From the NCBI RefSeq assembly GCF_014205255.1, contig NZ_JACHNE010000001.1, positions 7,936,001-8,000,000 of the forward strand: DNA of 64,000 bases, read 5' to 3'. Source of the DNA: Streptomyces caelestis. GTDB taxonomy: Bacteria > Actinomycetota > Actinomycetes > Streptomycetales > Streptomycetaceae. Each line of letters starts with the position of its first letter. The stretch's first letter is position 1. Below the pieces are notes generated by a model. It was given only the letters and a program-made list of their open reading frames with translations, searched no databases and was not told the DNA's origin. This document shows, one piece after another, positions 53,204 through 61,725 of the stretch. Made by a program: the position numbers and the translations under genes.

Positions 53204-53372
53204 TGTCGCCCTCAGGGCCCGCGAGGTGAACCGACATGCGCCGGGTCCGCAGCGACGGCGACGGCGGTAGGACCGGACAGCGGGAGACGCAGGTCACATT
53301 CCGCGATGTCACATCGGGGCGGGCCCCGGAGTCATAAGGGCGTAAGCATCGGCAACGACAGAGGAGTTCACC

Positions 53373-53846
53373 ATGAACGCGCGCCTGGACGTCTTCGCCA
53401 TCCCGAGCGCCGGCAAGGTCATCAAGCAGTTCATGTCCCTGGGGCGGCTGGTCGTGGACTCACCGCTGCCGGCCGCCACCCGGGAGCTGGTCTCGCTCCG
53501 GGTGAGCCAGATCAACGGCTGCGCGGTCTGCATCGACATGCACACCAAGGAGGCCGCGGCGGCGGGCGAGACCTCCGTACGCATCAACCTGGTCGCCGCA
53601 TGGCGGGAGGCGACGGTCTACACCGAGGCCGAGCGCGCCGCGCTCGAACTGGCCGAGCAGGGGACCCGTATCGCGGACGGCGCCGGCGGGGTGCCGGACG
53701 AGGTGTGGGAGCGGGCCGCCAGGCACTACGACGAGGAGCAGCTCGTCGCCCTGGTGACCCTGATCGCCTTCATGAACACGGCGAACCGGCTGAACGTCAT
53801 CCTCCAGCAGCCGGCGGGCGATTACCAGCCCGGTCAGTTCAAGTAG
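53373..53846 (+). CDS. Carboxymuconolactone decarboxylase/AhpD-like protein
   Basis: 157 residues. NGCAVCIDMH carries the CxxCxxxH redox motif of AhpD-like peroxidase-type members, so antioxidant activity is more likely than decarboxylation. GGAG precedes the ATG. Confidence 0.88.
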   Translation: MNARLDVFAIPSAGKVIKQFMSLGRLVVDSPLPAATRELVSLRVSQINGCAVCIDMHTKEAAAAGETSVRINLVAAWREATVYTEAERAALELAEQGTRIADGAGGVPDEVWERAARHYDEEQLVALVTLIAFMNTANRLNVILQQPAGDYQPGQFK

Positions 53847-53876
53847 CGGCGGCACGGCGGGCCCTGGGGACTGTCC

Positions 53877-54581
53877 CTAGGGCCCGAGCTGTGCCCGCAG
53901 CCACTCCTCCACCTCGCCCACGTGCGCGGCCGCCGCCGCACGGGCCGCCTCCGGGTCGTGGGCGGCCAGGGCGCGATGGATCGCGGCGTGTTCACGCCGG
54001 GTGCGGGCGAAGGCGCCCTCCTCCTGGTAGCCGCGCCACACCCGGGCGCGGAACGTCCGCGACGACAGGCCCTCCAGGATCGCGGCCATGGTCTCGTTGC
54101 CCGCGGCCGCCGCGATCTCGCGGTGGAAGGCCAGGTCGTGGGCGAGGATCTCCTCCGGGTCATCCGTGGCGTTCATCGCCGCCAGGTGCTTCTCGACCTC
54201 GGCCAGCTGGTCCGCGGTGATCCGGGCGGCGGCCAGTGCCGTCGCCGTCGACTCCAGGATCCGCCGGATCTCCAGCAGCTCCACCAGGCGCGGGCCGCGC
54301 GACAGGTCCGCCACGACGCCGAAGGTCTCCAGCAGGTCACCGGCCTCCAGCTGCGTCACGTAGATGCCCGACCCGTGCCGGGCCTCCAGCACGCCCAGCA
54401 CCGTCAGCGCGCGGATCGCCTCCCGCATCGAGCTGCGGGAGATGCCGAGCTGGACGGCCAGGTCACGTTCGGTCGGCAGCCGCTGGCCCGGCTCCAGCCG
54501 TCCCTCACCGATCATCGCCTTGATCCGCTCGATGGCGCGCTGCGTCACGCTGCCCTTGCGCGGGGCTGTCTCGTCGTCCAC
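53877..54581 (-). CDS. GntR-family (FadR/FCD) repressor of the fucose operon
   Basis: 234 residues. The winged HTH has RLPTERDLAVQLGISRSSMR and EARHGSGIYV; the helical ligand domain has DLAFHREIAAAAGN and REHAAIHRAL, with metal-binding His. The GTG at 54581 has GGAGG upstream. Divergent from the fuconate dehydratase gene, with two operator-like sequences between them. Confidence 0.9.
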   Translation of the reverse strand: MDDETAPRKGSVTQRAIERIKAMIGEGRLEPGQRLPTERDLAVQLGISRSSMREAIRALTVLGVLEARHGSGIYVTQLEAGDLLETFGVVADLSRGPRLVELLEIRRILESTATALAAARITADQLAEVEKHLAAMNATDDPEEILAHDLAFHREIAAAAGNETMAAILEGLSSRTFRARVWRGYQEEGAFARTRREHAAIHRALAAHDPEAARAAAAAHVGEVEEWLRAQLGP

Positions 54582-54625
54582 GCCGTTCCTCCGATCACCG
54601 GCTGGGGCGCAGTCTAATCGGCGAG

Positions 54626-54700
54626 GTGGTCGGACCACTCTGCGCCAAAAGCGCGGAAATCGGCGTCATAGGGTGTTCTGGTGGAAGAGTGGTCTGATAA
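54626..54700. promoter_or_regulatory. GntR operator pair in the divergent fucose control region
   Basis: A perfect palindrome GTGGTC-G-GACCAC at 54626-54638 and a half-matching GTGGTCTGATAA at 54689-54700. Spacing and sequence fit FadR-type operators for the adjacent regulator. Confidence 0.6.
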
Positions 54701-54755
54701 GTATGCGGTGCCGTCGTTTCGGAATCGCCTCCGCAGCCGACCCGAAAGGCCCTCT

Positions 54756-56099
54756 GTGTCCCCGACGCCCGCCCGCATCACCGCGGTCGACACCCACGAC
54801 ATCCGCTTCCCCACCTCGCGCGAGCTCGACGGCTCCGACGCGATGAACCCGGACCCCGACTACTCGGCGGCCTACGTCGTCCTGTGCACGGACGCGGCCG
54901 ACGGGCACGAGGGGCACGGATTCACCTTCACCATCGGGCGGGGCAACGAGGTGCAGGTCGCCGCGATCGACGCGCTGCGCGGACACCTGATCGGCCGCTC
55001 CGTCGACGACCTGTGCGCCGACCCGTCCACCCTGAACCGCGACCTGATCGGCGACAGCCAACTGCGCTGGCTCGGGCCCGAGAAGGGCGTGATGCACATG
55101 GCGATCGGCGCGGTCGTCAACGCCGTGTGGGACCTGGCCGCCAAACGCGCCGGCCTGCCGCTGTGGCGGCTGCTCGCCGAGGCCGACCCCGAATGGCTGG
55201 TCCGCCAGGTCGACTTCCGCTACCTCACCGACGCCCTCACCCCCGAGGAGGCCCTGACCCTCCTGCGCAGGGGCAGACCGGGCGCCGAGGAACGCAGGGC
55301 CTGGCTGCTGGAGCGCGGCTACCCCGCCTACACCACCTCGCCCGGCTGGCTCGGCTACGATGACGAGAAACTCACCCGGCTCGCGGACCGGGCGGTCGCC
55401 GACGGCTTCCGGCAGATCAAGCTCAAGGTCGGCGCCGACCTCGACGACGACATCCGCCGCTGCCGCGTGGCCCGCTCCGTCATCGGCCCGGACATCCGCA
55501 TGGCCGTCGACGCCAACCAGCGCTGGGACGTCGACGAGGCCATCCGCTGGACCGAGGCCCTCGCCGAGTTCGACCCGTACTGGATCGAGGAACCCACCAG
55601 CCCCGATGACATCCTCGGCCACGCCGCGATCCGCCGGGCCGTCGCCCCCGTGAAGGTCGCCACCGGCGAGCACGTGCACAACCGGATCGTCTTCAAACAG
55701 CTCCTCCAGGCCGGGGCGCTCGACGTCGTCCAGATCGACGCGGCCCGTGTCGGCGGCGTCCCCGAGAACCTCGCGATCCTGCTGCTCGCGGCCAAGTTCG
55801 GCGTCCCCGTCTGCCCGCACGCGGGCGGTGTCGGACTGTGCGAACTCGTCCAGCACCTGTCGATGTTCGACTACGTGGCCCTGACCGGCACTACCCGGGA
55901 CCGCGTCATCGAATACGTCGACCATCTGCACGACCACTTCCTCGACCCGGTGGCCATCCGCGAAGGTCGTTACACGGCACCCACCGCGCCGGGCTTCTCG
56001 GCCGCCATGCGGCCCGAGTCGCTGGCGCGGTACACCTACCCGGGCGGCGAGTTCTGGGCCGCCGACCTCGACAAACAGAAGAAGGGGCGGGCTGAATGA
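54756..56099 (+). CDS. L-fuconate dehydratase (enolase superfamily)
   Basis: 447 residues. It removes water from L-fuconate to give 2-keto-3-deoxy-L-fuconate. Active-site residues in order: KLKVG (Lys), AVDANQRW (Asp), EEPTSPDD (Glu), TGEHVHNR (Glu) and CPHAGGVGLCE (His). The N-terminus THDIRFPTSRELDGSDAMN is typical of this dehydratase. GTG at 54756 with GAAAGG upstream. First gene of a five-gene coupled operon. Confidence 0.92.
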   Translation: MSPTPARITAVDTHDIRFPTSRELDGSDAMNPDPDYSAAYVVLCTDAADGHEGHGFTFTIGRGNEVQVAAIDALRGHLIGRSVDDLCADPSTLNRDLIGDSQLRWLGPEKGVMHMAIGAVVNAVWDLAAKRAGLPLWRLLAEADPEWLVRQVDFRYLTDALTPEEALTLLRRGRPGAEERRAWLLERGYPAYTTSPGWLGYDDEKLTRLADRAVADGFRQIKLKVGADLDDDIRRCRVARSVIGPDIRMAVDANQRWDVDEAIRWTEALAEFDPYWIEEPTSPDDILGHAAIRRAVAPVKVATGEHVHNRIVFKQLLQAGALDVVQIDAARVGGVPENLAILLLAAKFGVPVCPHAGGVGLCELVQHLSMFDYVALTGTTRDRVIEYVDHLHDHFLDPVAIREGRYTAPTAPGFSAAMRPESLARYTYPGGEFWAADLDKQKKGRAE

Positions 56100-56860
56100 G
56101 CGACTTCGAGGGCATCAGAGCCCTGGTGACGGGCGGCGCCTCCGGCATCGGCCGGGCGACCGCGGAACTGCTGGCCGAGCGCGGCGCCCAGGTCGCCGTC
56201 CTCGATCTGGACCCGTCGTCGGTGGACAAGCCGCTGCTTGCCTACCGCGCGGACGTCACCGACGACGCGTCCGTGCGCGAGGCCGTGGCGGCGGCGGTCG
56301 CCGACCTGGGCGGGCACGGCGTCCTTGATGTACTGATCAACAACGCGGGCATCGGCGCCCAGGGCACCGTCGAGGACAACTCCGACGACGACTGGCACCG
56401 CGTCTACGACGTCAACGTCGTCGGCATGGTCCGTACCACCCGCGCCTGCCTGCCCCACCTGCGCGCCTCCGCGCACGCGGCGATCGTCAACACCTGCTCC
56501 ATCGCGGCCACCGCGGGCCTGCCGCAACGCGCCCTGTACAGCGCCACCAAGGGCGCCGTGTACTCACTGACGCTCGCCATGGCGGCCGACCACGTCCGCG
56601 AGGGCATCCGCGTCAACTGCGTCAACCCGGGCACGGTCGACACGCCGTGGGTCGGCCGCCTCCTCGACACCGCCCCCGACCCGGCCGCCGAGCGCGCCGC
56701 CCTGGAGGCCCGCCAGCCCACCGGCCGCCTGGTCGGCGCCGGTGAGGTCGCGTGCGCCATCGCCTACCTGGCGAGCCCCCTGTCCGGCGCCACCACGGGC
56801 ACCTCGCTCGCCGTCGACGGCGGCATGCAGGGCCTGCGGCTGCGCCCGGTGGCCCGGTGA
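56096..56860 (+). CDS. SDR dehydrogenase, probably 2-keto-3-deoxy-L-fuconate dehydrogenase
   Basis: 254 residues, classical SDR: TGGASGIGRA, NNAGIG, Ser in CSIAA and YSATK. It starts inside the end of the dehydratase gene (ATGA). By operon logic it oxidises 2-keto-3-deoxy-L-fuconate; L-fucose dehydrogenase is the alternative. Confidence 0.85.
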   Translation: MSDFEGIRALVTGGASGIGRATAELLAERGAQVAVLDLDPSSVDKPLLAYRADVTDDASVREAVAAAVADLGGHGVLDVLINNAGIGAQGTVEDNSDDDWHRVYDVNVVGMVRTTRACLPHLRASAHAAIVNTCSIAATAGLPQRALYSATKGAVYSLTLAMAADHVREGIRVNCVNPGTVDTPWVGRLLDTAPDPAAERAALEARQPTGRLVGAGEVACAIAYLASPLSGATTGTSLAVDGGMQGLRLRPVAR

Positions 56861-57855
56861 ACCGGCTCGGCGGCAGCGGCGTCGAGGTCAGCGCCCTGTC
56901 CTTCGGCGCGGCCGCGATCGGCAACCTGTACTCCGAGGTCGGCGAGGCGCAGGCCCACGACGCCGTGGAGGCCGCCTGGCAGCGCGGCATCCGCTACTTC
57001 GACACCGCCCCGCACTACGGCCTCGGCCTGTCCGAACGCCGCCTCGGCGCCGCCCTGCGCGACCACCCCCGCGACCGGTACACCGTCTCCACCAAGGTGG
57101 GCCGCCGCCTGGAACCCACGGACGGCACCGGCGACGACCTGGCGGGCGGCTTCGCGGTGCCCGCCACCCACCGCCGCGTCTGGGACTTCAGCGCCGACGG
57201 CATCCGCCGCACCCTGGAGGCAAGTCTGGAACGCCTGGGCCTCGACCGGGTCGACATCGTCTACCTCCACGATCCGGACGAGCACGCCGAATGGGCCTTC
57301 CGCGAGGGCTACCCGGCGCTGGAGAAGCTCCGCTCGGAGGGCGTGGTCGGGGCGATCGGCGCCGGGATGAACCAGGCGGAGATGCTCACCCGCTTCGTCC
57401 GCGACACCGACGTCGACGTGGTGCTGTGCGCCGGCCGCTACACCCTGCTCGACCAGAGCGCCCTCACCGGCCTGTTGCCCGCCGCCCAGGAACGCGGCAC
57501 GTCCGTCGTCATCGGCGGCGCCTTCAACTCCGGCTTACTGGCCAATCCGCAGCCGGGCGCGAAGTACAACTACACCGTCGCACCCTCCGACCTGGTCCAG
57601 CGGGCGCTGCGCCTGAAGTCCGTCGCCCACCGTCACGGCACCACGCTGCGCGCCGCCGCCCTGGCCTTCTGCGCCGCCCACCCGGCCGTCGCGAGCGTCC
57701 TCGTCGGGGCCCGCTCGGCACACGAAGTCCGCGACTGCGCCCATCAGTTCGCCGCCCGCGTGCCCGCCGCGTTCTGGCAGGACCTGCGCGCCAAGGGCCT
57801 GCTGCCCGCCGACGCCCCCGTGCCCACCGAGGCGCCGTCGAAGGAGCCGTCATGA
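56857..57855 (+). CDS. Aldo/keto reductase, probably L-fucose dehydrogenase
   Basis: 332 residues. The tetrad is present: FDTAPHYG (Asp and Tyr), STKVGR (Lys) and VYLHDPD (His). Close to D-threo-aldose/L-fucose 1-dehydrogenases, which make L-fuconolactone. GTG start overlapping the previous stop. The next gene overlaps its stop (ATGA). Confidence 0.85.
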   Translation: MNRLGGSGVEVSALSFGAAAIGNLYSEVGEAQAHDAVEAAWQRGIRYFDTAPHYGLGLSERRLGAALRDHPRDRYTVSTKVGRRLEPTDGTGDDLAGGFAVPATHRRVWDFSADGIRRTLEASLERLGLDRVDIVYLHDPDEHAEWAFREGYPALEKLRSEGVVGAIGAGMNQAEMLTRFVRDTDVDVVLCAGRYTLLDQSALTGLLPAAQERGTSVVIGGAFNSGLLANPQPGAKYNYTVAPSDLVQRALRLKSVAHRHGTTLRAAALAFCAAHPAVASVLVGARSAHEVRDCAHQFAARVPAAFWQDLRAKGLLPADAPVPTEAPSKEPS

Positions 57856-58106
57856 GAGTCGCCCTGCACACCGGGGTCCGCTCCGACCGTATCGCCGCGT
57901 ACGAGGCCGCCCACCGCGAGGTGCCCGGGGAACTCACCGACGCCATCCACGCCGCGGGCTACGCCCGTCTCCTCGCCGAAGTGGAGAAACTGCCGGTCAA
58001 CGTCGCCTGGCAGGCCCGCGTGGCCGAACTGCTGGACGTGGTGCACGACTACTCCGGCGAGGGCGCGGACGCCGGCCTGTCCGTCGTCCGGGAGCTGCCG
58101 TCATGA
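57852..58106 (+). CDS. L-rhamnose/L-fucose mutarotase-like protein with an internal deletion
   Basis: 84 residues, where the family has about 104. The N-terminal AAHREVPGELTDAIHAAG and the C-terminal ARLLAEVEKLPVNVAWQAR are kept, but the middle strands (usually with Trp and a phenylalanine-histidine pair) are missing between them without loss of frame. The enzyme would interconvert sugar anomers before oxidation; with this gap it may be inactive. Start and stop both overlap neighbours. Confidence 0.8.
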   Translation: MRVALHTGVRSDRIAAYEAAHREVPGELTDAIHAAGYARLLAEVEKLPVNVAWQARVAELLDVVHDYSGEGADAGLSVVRELPS

Positions 58107-58930
58107 CCGTGGTCGACGCCCACCACCACGTCTGGGACCTGTCCGTGCGGGACCAGGACTGGATCGCGGAAGGCTGCCCGATCCGGCGTGATTTCATGAT
58201 GGCGGACCTCGCACCCGAGGCCCGCGCGGCGGGCGTCGACCGCACCGTCCTCGTCCAGACCGTGACCGTGCCCGAGGAGACCCCGGAGTTCCTGGCGCTG
58301 GCCGACGAGCACGAGCTGATCGCCGGGGTCGTCGGCTGGACCGACCTCACCCGCCCCGACGTCGCCGACGAGCTGGCCCGGCTGCGGGAACTGCCCGGCG
58401 GGCGGTACCTCAAGGGCATCCGGCACCAGGTCCAGGGCGAGCCGGATCCCGGGTGGCTGCTGCGTCCGGACGTACGCCGCGGCCTGACCGCCGTGGCCGA
58501 CGCGGGGCTGGTGTACGACCTGGTCGTGCTGCCCCACCAGCTCCCCGCCTGCACCAAGGCGGCCGCAGACCTGCCGCACCTCACCTTCGTCCTGGACCAC
58601 TTGGGCAAGCCGCCCATCGCCTCCGGCGCCCTCGAACCCTGGGCGTCCGACCTCCGCGCCCTCGCCGCGCGGCCCAACACCGTCTGCAAGCTCTCCGGCA
58701 TGGTCACCGAAGCCGACCTCGCGTCCTGGAGGATCGACGACCTGCGCCCGTACGCCGGCACGGTGCTGGACGCGTTCGGCCCGGACCGCGTGATGTTCGG
58801 CTCGGACTGGCCGGTGTGCACCCTCGCGGCGGCCTACGGCGACGTGCTCGACACGGCACGCCGGCTGACCGACCCGGCCGGCCACGCCCGGATCTTCGGG
58901 GCCACCGCCACCCGTGTCTACGACCTCTGA
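58103..58930 (+). CDS. Amidohydrolase-family L-fuconolactonase
   Basis: 275 residues. DAHHHVWD (HxH), LDHLGKPP (His) and FGSDWPV (Asp) are the metal and active-site positions of the fuconolactone/2-pyrone hydrolase branch. It opens L-fuconolactone to L-fuconate. Last gene of the operon; its 3' end overlaps the convergent gene by 13 bases. No transporter or final aldolase/hydrolase is in the operon. Confidence 0.9.
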   Translation: MTVVDAHHHVWDLSVRDQDWIAEGCPIRRDFMMADLAPEARAAGVDRTVLVQTVTVPEETPEFLALADEHELIAGVVGWTDLTRPDVADELARLRELPGGRYLKGIRHQVQGEPDPGWLLRPDVRRGLTAVADAGLVYDLVVLPHQLPACTKAAADLPHLTFVLDHLGKPPIASGALEPWASDLRALAARPNTVCKLSGMVTEADLASWRIDDLRPYAGTVLDAFGPDRVMFGSDWPVCTLAAAYGDVLDTARRLTDPAGHARIFGATATRVYDL

Positions 58931-60339
58931 GCGGTCTCCGCCAGCCGCGTCGGCGGCAGGTACTCCCGCACGTACGTCCGCTCCCAGCACGCGCCCGTCT
59001 CCCGCAGCTCGCGCCACGTCGTGTAGCGGTAGCGGAACAGGCGGGCGCGCACGTACCGCGGGGGCTCGTCCGGCGGGAACGGGGAGCGGCGCAGCAGCTT
59101 CAGCGTGTCGCGGTCGTTCTCCAGCAGCCGTTCCACCAGGGCGCCGAACCACGACCCGGCGTACGCGGGGGAGAGGGCCGCGAACCACATCAGCCAGTCG
59201 AGCCGCAGGTGGTACGGCGCGAACTGGCGCGGCCAGCGCCGGGGATCACCGGGCTTGCCCTTGAACTCGTACTCCCGCCAGTCCGAGTCCTCACGCGGTA
59301 CGTCGTCGGCCGTGCCCTCGACGACCACCTCGTGGCGGACCCGGGTGACGCTGCCGAACGCGCCGTAGGTGTTGACCAGATGGAGCGGGTCGAAGGAGCG
59401 GTTCATGACCTGCCGGCGGGAGATCATGTTGCGGACCGGGTGGTAGCTCAGCCCCACCAGCAGCGCGGCGACCGCGAGGACCACGCTCTCGTACCAGAGC
59501 GGCGCGGCGGGCACGGACGGCGGATCGCTCGGGAACCGCACCGCTGACAGGGCGAGCACGATCGTGATCCAGTTCAGCCAGGCGAAGTTGCCCGACAGCA
59601 CCAGCCACAGCTGGGTGACGATCATCAGCGCGGCAGCGGCGGTCGCGACCGGCTGCGGGGCGAACAGCAGGAACGGCACCACGAGTTGCGTGACGTGGTT
59701 CGCGGCCACCTCGACCCGGTGCAGGGGCCGGGGCAGATGGTGGAAGAACCAGCTGAGCGGCCCCGGCATCGGCTGCGTCTCGTGATGGTGGTCCAGGCAG
59801 GTCAGCTTCCGCCAGCACTCGTCGCCGCGCATCTTGATCAGCCCCGCGCCGAACTCCACGCGGAACAGGATCCAGCGCAGCAGGAACAGCACGACGACGG
59901 GCGGCGCCACCTCGTCGTTGCCCAGGAACACGGCGAGGAAGCCCACCTCCAGCAGCAGTGACTCCCAGCCGAACGAGTACCAGGTCTGCCCGACGTTGAC
60001 GATCGACAGGTACAGCACCCACGGCACCAGCCACAGCAGCATGCCGCCCCACAGGGGCAGCAGCGAGTCGAGCCCGGCCAGCAACGCCACCGACACCGCG
60101 CAGCCCGTCCACGCGCAGACGGCGAAGAAGCGGTCCGAGTAGTGCAGCTGGAACAGGCTCGGCGCCCGCCGGAACGGCACCTGCCCGACGAACCGCGGCA
60201 CCGGCAGCATGCCGCGCCGCCCGATCAGTGCGCGGAACTGCAACGCCGCCGTCAGGAACGCGACCAGGTACACGGCGGCCAGCGCCCGCTGGAAGACCAG
60301 CCGGGTCATCCAGTAGTCGGATGCGGTGAACCAGTCCAC
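58918..60339 (-). CDS. Lipase maturation factor family membrane protein
   Basis: 473 residues. Several hydrophobic segments in the first 320 residues; YSFGWESLLLEVGFLAVF and EFGAGLIKMRGDECWRKLTC are hallmarks of the LMF1 family. The soluble end has FAPYHLRLDWLMWFAAL. The GTG at 60339 follows GGAGGAG. In animals LMF1 helps lipases fold; the bacterial role is unknown. Confidence 0.9.
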   Translation of the reverse strand: MDWFTASDYWMTRLVFQRALAAVYLVAFLTAALQFRALIGRRGMLPVPRFVGQVPFRRAPSLFQLHYSDRFFAVCAWTGCAVSVALLAGLDSLLPLWGGMLLWLVPWVLYLSIVNVGQTWYSFGWESLLLEVGFLAVFLGNDEVAPPVVVLFLLRWILFRVEFGAGLIKMRGDECWRKLTCLDHHHETQPMPGPLSWFFHHLPRPLHRVEVAANHVTQLVVPFLLFAPQPVATAAAALMIVTQLWLVLSGNFAWLNWITIVLALSAVRFPSDPPSVPAAPLWYESVVLAVAALLVGLSYHPVRNMISRRQVMNRSFDPLHLVNTYGAFGSVTRVRHEVVVEGTADDVPREDSDWREYEFKGKPGDPRRWPRQFAPYHLRLDWLMWFAALSPAYAGSWFGALVERLLENDRDTLKLLRRSPFPPDEPPRYVRARLFRYRYTTWRELRETGACWERTYVREYLPPTRLAETAQRS

Positions 60340-60445
60340 GCGCGTGCGCTCCTCCCCGTGCGTCGCCCGACCCGGTGTCACGCTGCGTGTACCACCGCTC
60401 CGGTTGCGCAACCCGAGTGAGTGAAGCAAACAATAGTGATCAATT

Positions 60446-60467
60446 ACCTCATATGTACCTCATATGT
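60446..60467 (+). repeat. Tandem 11-base repeat in a promoter region
   Basis: ACCTCATATGT twice in direct tandem within an AT-rich patch between divergent genes, 24 bases before the lipoprotein GTG. Likely a regulator site, one helical turn apart. Confidence 0.5.
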
Positions 60468-60490
60468 GACGAAGCGAGCTGGAGGGTGAG

Positions 60491-61648
60491 GTGCGGACAC
60501 CGACCGGGACCTTCGTCACGGCCTGCGCGCTCTCCGCGGCGCTCCTCCTCTCGGGCTGCGGCGGCGACAGCGTCGGTGGCAGCGCAGGCGGCGCCGCGGG
60601 CGCCGTCGGGGCGCTCTTCCTCCAGCCGGCCGCGGCGCAGGGGCCGTACCCCTTCACGGACTCCACGGCCACCACGACGGCTACCCCGTCCCCCACCTCC
60701 CGAACGCCGGAGACGGCCCGCCCGGGCGACGCCGCCCGGGTCTCCGCCGGTCTGAGCGGCCTGCGCACGCTCTCCGGCGCAACACCCGGCCTTTACGGCG
60801 GCATCGAGCGGACCGGCAGCTGCGACGCCACCCGGCAGATCGGCCACCTCACCCGCGACCGGGCCAGGACGCGCGCCTTCGCCCGGGTCGCGGGCGTCTC
60901 CCCGGCGTCCGTCCCCGACCACCTGCGCGGACTGACCCCGGTCGTACTGCGCGCCGACACCCGCGTCACCAACCACGGCTTCCGGGCCGGCCGGGCCGCC
61001 GGCTACCAGGCCGTCCTCCAGGCGGGCACCGCCGTCCTGGTCGACGACCGGGGTGTGCCGCGCGTCCGGTGCGCCTGCGGCAACCCGCTGCGCCCGCCCG
61101 TGGCCCTGCGCGGCACGCCGGACATCGAGGGCACCCCTTGGCCCGGCTACCGGCCCGGCCGGGTCGTCGTCGTGACCCCCGCACCGCAGGTGATCACCGA
61201 CTTCACGATCGTCGACGTCACCACCCGTACCTGGATCGAGCGGCGCGTCGGCCACGACGTACGCCGCGACCGGGCCCTGCCGCCACCAGTCTGGACGACG
61301 GCGCCCCCGGCGCCGGCACCGGAGCCGTCCGAGCCACCGCCCCTCGTCCCGCGCGAGCCCGCCGTCTCCCCGGACCCGGACTCGGACAGCGCCTCGTCCT
61401 GGGACGCGCACTCCCCGAGTGACATGAGCCCCCCGGTCACCGCCACGGACGCGCCACCGCCCGGCGACACCGGCCCGCTGCCCGGCGAACCGTCCCCCGA
61501 AGGCCCTGAAGACCCCGGCGGCCCCGACGAGGTGGGTCCCGACACCGTGCCGGACCGTCCCGATCTGCCCGACGGAGCGGGGCTGATTCCCGACGATCCG
61601 GCCGCCGACAGCATCCTCGGCAGCCCCACGGACGTCTTCGGTAACTGA
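60491..61648 (+). CDS. Secreted lipoprotein with a Pro/Asp/Glu-rich tail
   Basis: 385 residues. Lipobox ALLLSGC at 20-26 gives an anchored lipoprotein. A Ser/Thr/Pro linker leads to a domain at about 85-265 with GSCDATRQIGHL and CACGNPL, like a family found in streptomycete surface proteins (DUF6777-like; from memory). The last 120 residues are Pro- and Asp-rich. GTG at 60491 with GGAGG upstream. Function unknown. Confidence 0.8.
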   Translation: MRTPTGTFVTACALSAALLLSGCGGDSVGGSAGGAAGAVGALFLQPAAAQGPYPFTDSTATTTATPSPTSRTPETARPGDAARVSAGLSGLRTLSGATPGLYGGIERTGSCDATRQIGHLTRDRARTRAFARVAGVSPASVPDHLRGLTPVVLRADTRVTNHGFRAGRAAGYQAVLQAGTAVLVDDRGVPRVRCACGNPLRPPVALRGTPDIEGTPWPGYRPGRVVVVTPAPQVITDFTIVDVTTRTWIERRVGHDVRRDRALPPPVWTTAPPAPAPEPSEPPPLVPREPAVSPDPDSDSASSWDAHSPSDMSPPVTATDAPPPGDTGPLPGEPSPEGPEDPGGPDEVGPDTVPDRPDLPDGAGLIPDDPAADSILGSPTDVFGN

Positions 61649-61725
61649 GGGCCGGTTCGGCGGAGTGGCCCGTAAACTCAGCACATCCGGTCGAAGAATC
61701 GGACGAATCCTGGCAAGGTGGGCCC

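Noticed and set aside
50664..53312. One very long minus-strand protein of 882 residues
   Set aside because: The amidase begins at 52007 with its own ribosome site; the upstream part is a shadow of the lipoprotein hydrolase gene in another frame.
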